Below are positions 5,702 to 10,023 of a DNA stretch of 10,023 nucleotides, piece by piece (position 1 is the first letter of the stretch; the number at the start of each line of letters is the position of its first letter). The translations under genes and the position numbers were made by a program. A model generated the notes under the pieces. It did not search any database and had not been told where the DNA came from. It was given only the letters and a program-made list of their open reading frames with translations. Location: assembly GCA_958435885.1 (NCBI GenBank), contig CAUBHZ010000036.1:1-10023 (forward strand), given 5' to 3'. The stretch is from an uncultured Intestinimonas sp. (GTDB taxonomy: Bacteria > Bacillota_A > Clostridia > Oscillospirales > Oscillospiraceae).

Positions 5702-6567
5702 GATACGAAGGCGACATCTACCGTCCGCCGGGAGAGTGGAAGAGCTATCTGCTCCAGGCCACGGTGGGCTGCTCCAACAACACCTGCACTTTTTGCAATA
5801 TGTACCGGGACAAGAAGTTCCATATCCGCCCCATGGCGGACATCCTGGAGGATATCCGCATGGCCAAGGCCTACTACGGCGATGTGCGGCGGGTCTTTCT
5901 CTGTGACGGCGATGCCATCATCATGCGCACCGCCGACCTCATCACCATTCTGGATACCCTCTACGCCACTTTCCCCTCTCTGGAGAAGGTGACCACCTAC
6001 GCCGGACCCCGGAGCACCCTCACCAAGACTCCGGAGGAACTGAAGCTCCTGCGGGAGCACGGCCTGGCCCGGGCCTACCTGGGGGTGGAGACGGGGAGCG
6101 ACACCCTCCTGCGAAAGGTGAAGAAGGGCGTGGATGCCCGGCAGATGCTGGAGGCCGGAACGCGGCTCCGGGAGGCGGGCATGGACCTGTGGGTCATGAT
6201 CCTGCTGGGCCTGGGGGGACGGGACGGCAGTGAACAGCATATCCTGGACACCGCCGCCATGATGAACGAGATGAAGCCCCGGCACCTCTCCGCCCTCACC
6301 CTGACCCTCTACCCCGGCACCGAGCTCTACGACGACTGGCGGGCGGGGAAATTCCAGCCCATCACCCCCATGGACAGCCTGCGGGAGGCCCGGCTCCTCA
6401 TCGAGAAGCTGGAGGTGGACCCACTCCACTTCACCTGTGACCACGCCTCCAACTATGTGCCGCTGAAGGGGAGTCTGCCGGAGGACCGGGAGCGGTTCCT
6501 GGCCCAGCTGGACCGGGCACTGGAGAGCGGCGCCGGCATGCGCCCCGAGTGGAGCCGGGGTTTTTGA
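5698..6567 (+). CDS. Radical SAM protein of unknown specificity
   Basis: A 289-residue radical SAM enzyme. The cluster motif CSNNTCTFC gives Cys25, Cys30 and Cys33, a CX4CX2C spacing rather than the usual CX3CX2C. The aromatic residue before the last Cys is kept. FLCDGDAI (near 67-74) and YLGVETGSDTLLRKVKKG are typical of the Elp3/MiaB-like COG1032 group. The N-terminal YEGDIYRPPGEW and the CNMYRDKKFHIRPM segment mark a family common in Clostridia whose reaction, to my knowledge, is not established. No cobalamin-binding or TRAM domain is visible. The start is GTG at 5698, 7 bases after GGAGG, overlapping the hisC stop, so it is the third coupled gene of the operon. No U-tract terminator follows. 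Confidence 0.85.
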   Translation: MRYEGDIYRPPGEWKSYLLQATVGCSNNTCTFCNMYRDKKFHIRPMADILEDIRMAKAYYGDVRRVFLCDGDAIIMRTADLITILDTLYATFPSLEKVTTYAGPRSTLTKTPEELKLLREHGLARAYLGVETGSDTLLRKVKKGVDARQMLEAGTRLREAGMDLWVMILLGLGGRDGSEQHILDTAAMMNEMKPRHLSALTLTLYPGTELYDDWRAGKFQPITPMDSLREARLLIEKLEVDPLHFTCDHASNYVPLKGSLPEDRERFLAQLDRALESGAGMRPEWSRGF

Positions 6568-6586
6568 GCCCGGGGGAAAGTATTCC

Positions 6587-6615
6587 TTTACTTCACGGGG
6601 CAAAGTTGCTATAAT
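6587..6615 (+). promoter_or_regulatory. Promoter of the riboswitch-cbi transcript
   Basis: TTTACT (6587-6592) and TATAAT (6610-6615) are 17 bases apart, with TGC directly before the -10 adding an extended -10 element. Transcription would begin near 6622, so the transcript includes the upstream leader hairpin (6628-6653), the cobalamin aptamer and the terminator before cbiD. Confidence 0.8.
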
Positions 6616-6627
6616 GTATCTGTTAGG

Positions 6628-6653
6628 CAGGCCTACCGTAAGGGAAGGGCCTG
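6628..6653 (+). other. Leader hairpin upstream of the cobalamin aptamer
   Basis: CAGGCC (6628-6633) pairs perfectly with GGCCTG (6648-6653) in the RNA. The 3' side of this hairpin (6642-6653) is also complementary, over 12 contiguous pairs with two G-U wobbles, to the 5' arm of the riboswitch terminator (6891-6902). It may therefore be a switchable antiterminator element. The pairings are read from sequence; the function is inferred. Confidence 0.45.
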
Positions 6654-6672
6654 ACGACAATTTGATATTCAT

Positions 6673-6839
6673 CCGCACAGGTGCAGCGACGCAGCTGCTG
6701 AAAAGGGAAGTCCGGTGAAAATCCGGCGCAGTCTTACCTCTACTGTGAGCGCGGACGAGGGCGTGGACCACCCATTGGCCGGGACGGCTGAGAAGGGACG
6801 CCTGAGGAGGAAGCGTGAGCCAGGAGACCTGCCGTGCGG
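6673..6839 (+). ncRNA. Cobalamin (B12) riboswitch aptamer
   Basis: The region holds the conserved B12 riboswitch core: AAAAGGGAAGTCCGGTGAAA (6701-6720), the completing ATCCGG arm, CTACTGTGA before the variable arms, and an exact B12 box, AGCCAGGAGACCTGCC (6818-6833). The closing stem P1 is visible as CCGCAC (6673-6678) with GTGCGG (6834-6839). Adenosylcobalamin or a related corrinoid would bind and favour the terminator at 6891-6923, turning off cbiD and the genes after it. Outer limits are set by P1; leader sequence continues on both sides. It is fitting for the biosynthetic genes downstream. Confidence 0.95.
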
Positions 6840-6890
6840 AGAGATCGTGTTGCTCTTAGGTGGAGAGGACCAGACCAGTACCGTTGACGA

Positions 6891-6923
6891 CGGGCCCTTT
6901 CCATCCAGGAAAGGGCCCGTTTT
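6891..6923 (+). terminator. Riboswitch-controlled intrinsic terminator
   Basis: A perfect 12-bp stem (6891-6902 with 6908-6919) around an ATCCA loop is followed by TTTT, 30 bases before the cbiD start. This is the expression platform of the B12 riboswitch: formed when ligand is bound, avoided when it is not. A competing partner for its 5' arm is found upstream of the aptamer at 6642-6653. Confidence 0.9.
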
Positions 6924-6953
6924 ATGTCTCGAAAGCCCCGGGAGGTGGATCAT

Positions 6954-8096
<1,143 letters not shown>

Positions 8097-8111
8097 AAGG
8101 AAGTTGTGACC

Positions 8112-8867
8112 ATGATCCACTTCATCGGCGCGGGCCCTGGAGTCGCCGACCTCATCACCGTCCGGGGAGCCAAGCTCCTGGGGGAGGCCGACGTCATCAT
8201 CTACGCCGGAAGCCTGGTGAACCCCGCCCTGCTGGACTATAAGAAGGAGGGCTGCATCGTCTACGACAGCGCCTCCATGACCCTGGAGGACGTCATCGAC
8301 GTCATGAAGGACGCCGAGGCCAAAGGGTGGGACACCGTTCGCCTCCACACCGGCGACCCCTGCCTCTACGGCGCTATCCGGGAGCAGATGGACCTGCTGG
8401 ACAAACTGTGCCTGGCCTACGACGTGACCCCCGGCGTCTCCTCCTTCTCCGGAGCCGCCGCCGCCCTGGAGGCCGAGTACACCCTCCCCGACGTGTCCCA
8501 GAGCGTCATCATTACCCGCATGGCGGGCCGCACCCCGGTGCCCGAGGGGGAGAAACTCTCCAAGATGGCCTCCCACGGCTGCACCATGGTCCTCTTCCTC
8601 TCCACCGGTCTGCTGGAGGAGGTGGAGAAGGAGCTGATGGAGGGCGGCTATGCCCCCGACACCCCCGCCGCCATCGTCTACAAGGCCACCTGGCCGGAGC
8701 AGGCGGTCTACCGCTGCACCGTGTCCACGCTGGCGGCTACCGCCAAGGCGCACAACGTCACCAAGACCGCCCTCATCACCGTGGGCGGCTTCCTGGGGGA
8801 CAAGTACGACCGCTCCAAGCTCTATGACCCCGCCTTCACCCACGGCTACCGGGAGGCCAGCAAGTGA
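8112..8867 (+). CDS. cbiF: Cobalt-precorrin-4 C11-methyltransferase CbiF/CobM
   Basis: SAM-dependent methyltransferase of the tetrapyrrole family that methylates C11 of cobalt-precorrin-4. The 251-residue product has the GAGPG loop (6-10) after a beta strand, the RLHTGDP SAM-site motif (77-83), TPGVSSF (106-112) and the CbiF-type segment TRMAGRTPVPEGEKL (135-149). The start at ATG 8112 lies 8 bases after GGAAG (8099-8103). A GTG at 8106 in the same frame is too close to that site and is judged not used. The end overlaps the cbiG GTG start (GTGA, 8864-8867). Confidence 0.95.
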   Translation: MIHFIGAGPGVADLITVRGAKLLGEADVIIYAGSLVNPALLDYKKEGCIVYDSASMTLEDVIDVMKDAEAKGWDTVRLHTGDPCLYGAIREQMDLLDKLCLAYDVTPGVSSFSGAAAALEAEYTLPDVSQSVIITRMAGRTPVPEGEKLSKMASHGCTMVLFLSTGLLEEVEKELMEGGYAPDTPAAIVYKATWPEQAVYRCTVSTLAATAKAHNVTKTALITVGGFLGDKYDRSKLYDPAFTHGYREASK

Positions 8868-9904
8868 GGATCGCCCTCACCGCCTTCACCCGCCGGGGGA
8901 CCGGACTGGCCGGAAAGCTGGCCCACGACCTGGCGGAGATCGGCCACAGCTGCGCCCTGGCGGTGCCGGAGCGGCTGTCGCCGGAGACGGGGCTTCCCGG
9001 CTACGGGAGCCTGGGGGAATGGACCGGGGCACGGTTTACCGACACCGACGCCCTCCTCTTCGTGGGGGCCAGCGGCATCGCCGTCCGGGCCATCGCCCCC
9101 TATGTGAAGGATAAATTTACCGACCCCGCCGTGGTGTCGGTGGACGAGGCGGGACACTTCGTCGTCCCCCTCCTCTCCGGCCATGTGGGGGGCGCCAACG
9201 ACCTGGCCCGGCTGGTGGCCCGGTTCACCGGAGGCGCGGCGGCGGTGTCCACCGCCACCGATGTGAACGGTTTTTTCGCCGTGGACCAGTGGGCAAGGGA
9301 GCAAGGATTTTTCCTTGACGGACGTGGAGGGGCCAAACGGGTGTCCGCCTCCCTGCTTGCAGGGGTTTCCGTAGGGCTGTCAAGTGATTTTCCTGTCCAG
9401 GGAGAGCTGCCCCGAGGAGTGGAGGAGGGACCGGCGGAGGCCGGCATCGCCCTCACCCTGGACCCGGAAAAGACGCCTTTCCCCCACACCGTCCGCCTCA
9501 TCCCGCCGGTGCTCCACCTGGGTATCGGCTGCCGCCGGGGCACGGCGGCGGAGACCATTGCGGCGGCGGTGGAGCGGGTCTTTGAGACCCATCACCTCTC
9601 GGTCAGAGGGGTGGCCGCGGTGTGCTCCATCGATCTCAAGAAGGACGAGCCCGGCCTGCTGGCCTTCTGCCGGAGCCTGGGTTTGCCCCTCACCACCTAC
9701 TCCGCCGAAGATCTGGCGGCGGTGCCGGGGGATTTCACCCCATCCCCCTTTGTGAAGGGGGTCACCGGGGTGGACAACGTGTGTGAGCGCGCCGCCGTCC
9801 GGCGGGGCGGCACCCTGATCGTACCAAAACAGGCGGGTGAGGGGGTCACCGTGGCGGTGAGCCAGGTCCCCCTCACCATCCGCTTTTCTGAAAAAGGAGA
9901 TTGA
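8864..9904 (+). CDS. cbiG: Cobalt-precorrin-5A hydrolase CbiG
   Basis: Opens the delta-lactone of cobalt-precorrin-5A and releases the two-carbon fragment as acetaldehyde, giving cobalt-precorrin-5B for CbiD. The 346-residue protein shows the N-terminal GASGIAVRAIAP (68-79), VPLLSGHVGGANDLA (101-115) and STATDVNGFFAVD (129-141). A variable middle follows, then the C-terminal CbiG domain from about 215 (LHLGIGCRRGT, GVTGVDNVCERAA). It has all three regions, so it is full length and not fused to CbiH. The start is GTG at 8864, 7 bases after GGGAGG, overlapping the cbiF stop. cbiH begins 3 bases after its stop. Confidence 0.95.
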   Translation: MRIALTAFTRRGTGLAGKLAHDLAEIGHSCALAVPERLSPETGLPGYGSLGEWTGARFTDTDALLFVGASGIAVRAIAPYVKDKFTDPAVVSVDEAGHFVVPLLSGHVGGANDLARLVARFTGGAAAVSTATDVNGFFAVDQWAREQGFFLDGRGGAKRVSASLLAGVSVGLSSDFPVQGELPRGVEEGPAEAGIALTLDPEKTPFPHTVRLIPPVLHLGIGCRRGTAAETIAAAVERVFETHHLSVRGVAAVCSIDLKKDEPGLLAFCRSLGLPLTTYSAEDLAAVPGDFTPSPFVKGVTGVDNVCERAAVRRGGTLIVPKQAGEGVTVAVSQVPLTIRFSEKGD

Positions 9905-9907
9905 TTC

Positions 9908-10023
9908 ATGCGAGTGACAGTTGTGGGCCTGGGGCCCGGCGCGGGCCGGGATCTGACGGGCCGTGCCCGGGAGGCCCTGGAGCGGGCCGACCTCATCGTG
10001 GGCTATACCGCCTACATCGCCCT
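9908..10023 (+). CDS. cbiH: Precorrin-3B/cobalt-factor III C17-methyltransferase CbiH, N-terminal fragment
   Basis: Only 38 full codons are in the window. They show the tetrapyrrole methyltransferase glycine loop VVGLGPGAG (5-13) and the segment ADLIVGYTAYIAL, the GYxxYIxL pattern characteristic of CbiH/CobJ, which methylates C17 and contracts the ring. The ATG follows GGAGA (9896-9900) at 7 bases and lies 3 bases after the cbiG stop, so it continues the operon. The right end is cut by the window edge. Confidence 0.88.
   Translation, partial: MRVTVVGLGPGAGRDLTGRAREALERADLIVGYTAYIA

Noticed and set aside
6555..6592. Possible terminator after the radical SAM gene
   Set aside because: CCGGG/CCCGG and GGAA/TTCC inverted repeats exist, but the stems are short and no proper T-run follows the GC-rich one; read-through into the riboswitch leader is likely.
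9295..9420. Slightly lower-GC patch inside cbiG, considered as an insertion or transfer
   Set aside because: The reading frame continues through it, it corresponds to the variable middle region of CbiG, and total length is normal.

Overview
The window is a GC-rich, gene-dense bacterial chromosome segment. Strong AGGAGG-type ribosome binding sites, some GTG and TTG starts, 4-base GTGA gene overlaps, sigma70-type promoters, U-tract terminators and the anaerobic cobalamin route (cbiD, cbiF, cbiG, cbiH) together suggest a GC-rich Firmicute. My best guess is an Oscillospiraceae-type gut Clostridium. This assignment is inference from composition and gene families, not from a search. No mobile element, CRISPR array, tRNA or rRNA was seen.

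Left part (1-2808): the 5' two thirds or so of glyA (serine hydroxymethyltransferase, minus strand) diverges from nth (endonuclease III, plus strand) across a 186-base region carrying a promoter for each. nth converges on rarA (AAA+ replication-associated recombination factor, minus strand) at a compact bidirectional terminator.

Middle (2809-4442): a DUF2500 small membrane protein and an S1-domain RNA-binding protein lie on the minus strand. The genes rarA and DUF2500 are each preceded by the same diverged 36-base block, which reads as a promoter with identical -35 and -10 hexamers. The rarA copy is woven into the terminator of the gene upstream.

Right part (4378-10023): a perfect-consensus promoter drives DUF951 - hisC - radical SAM, an operon coupled by GTGA overlaps and holding no other histidine gene in view. 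A separate promoter then starts a long leader with a cobalamin riboswitch and an intrinsic terminator, followed by cbiD-cbiF-cbiG-cbiH (cbiH runs off the end). These genes methylate, ring-contract and open the corrin precursor after cobalt insertion, and the riboswitch should shut them down when B12 is plentiful.

I see no clearly new multi-gene system. The best leads are regulatory. One is a leader segment upstream of the riboswitch that can pair with the whole 5' arm of the riboswitch terminator. The other is the duplicated promoter block with its terminator-embedded copy. Among proteins, the radical SAM enzyme with a CX4CX2C cluster motif and the three-repeat S1 protein are the least understood.
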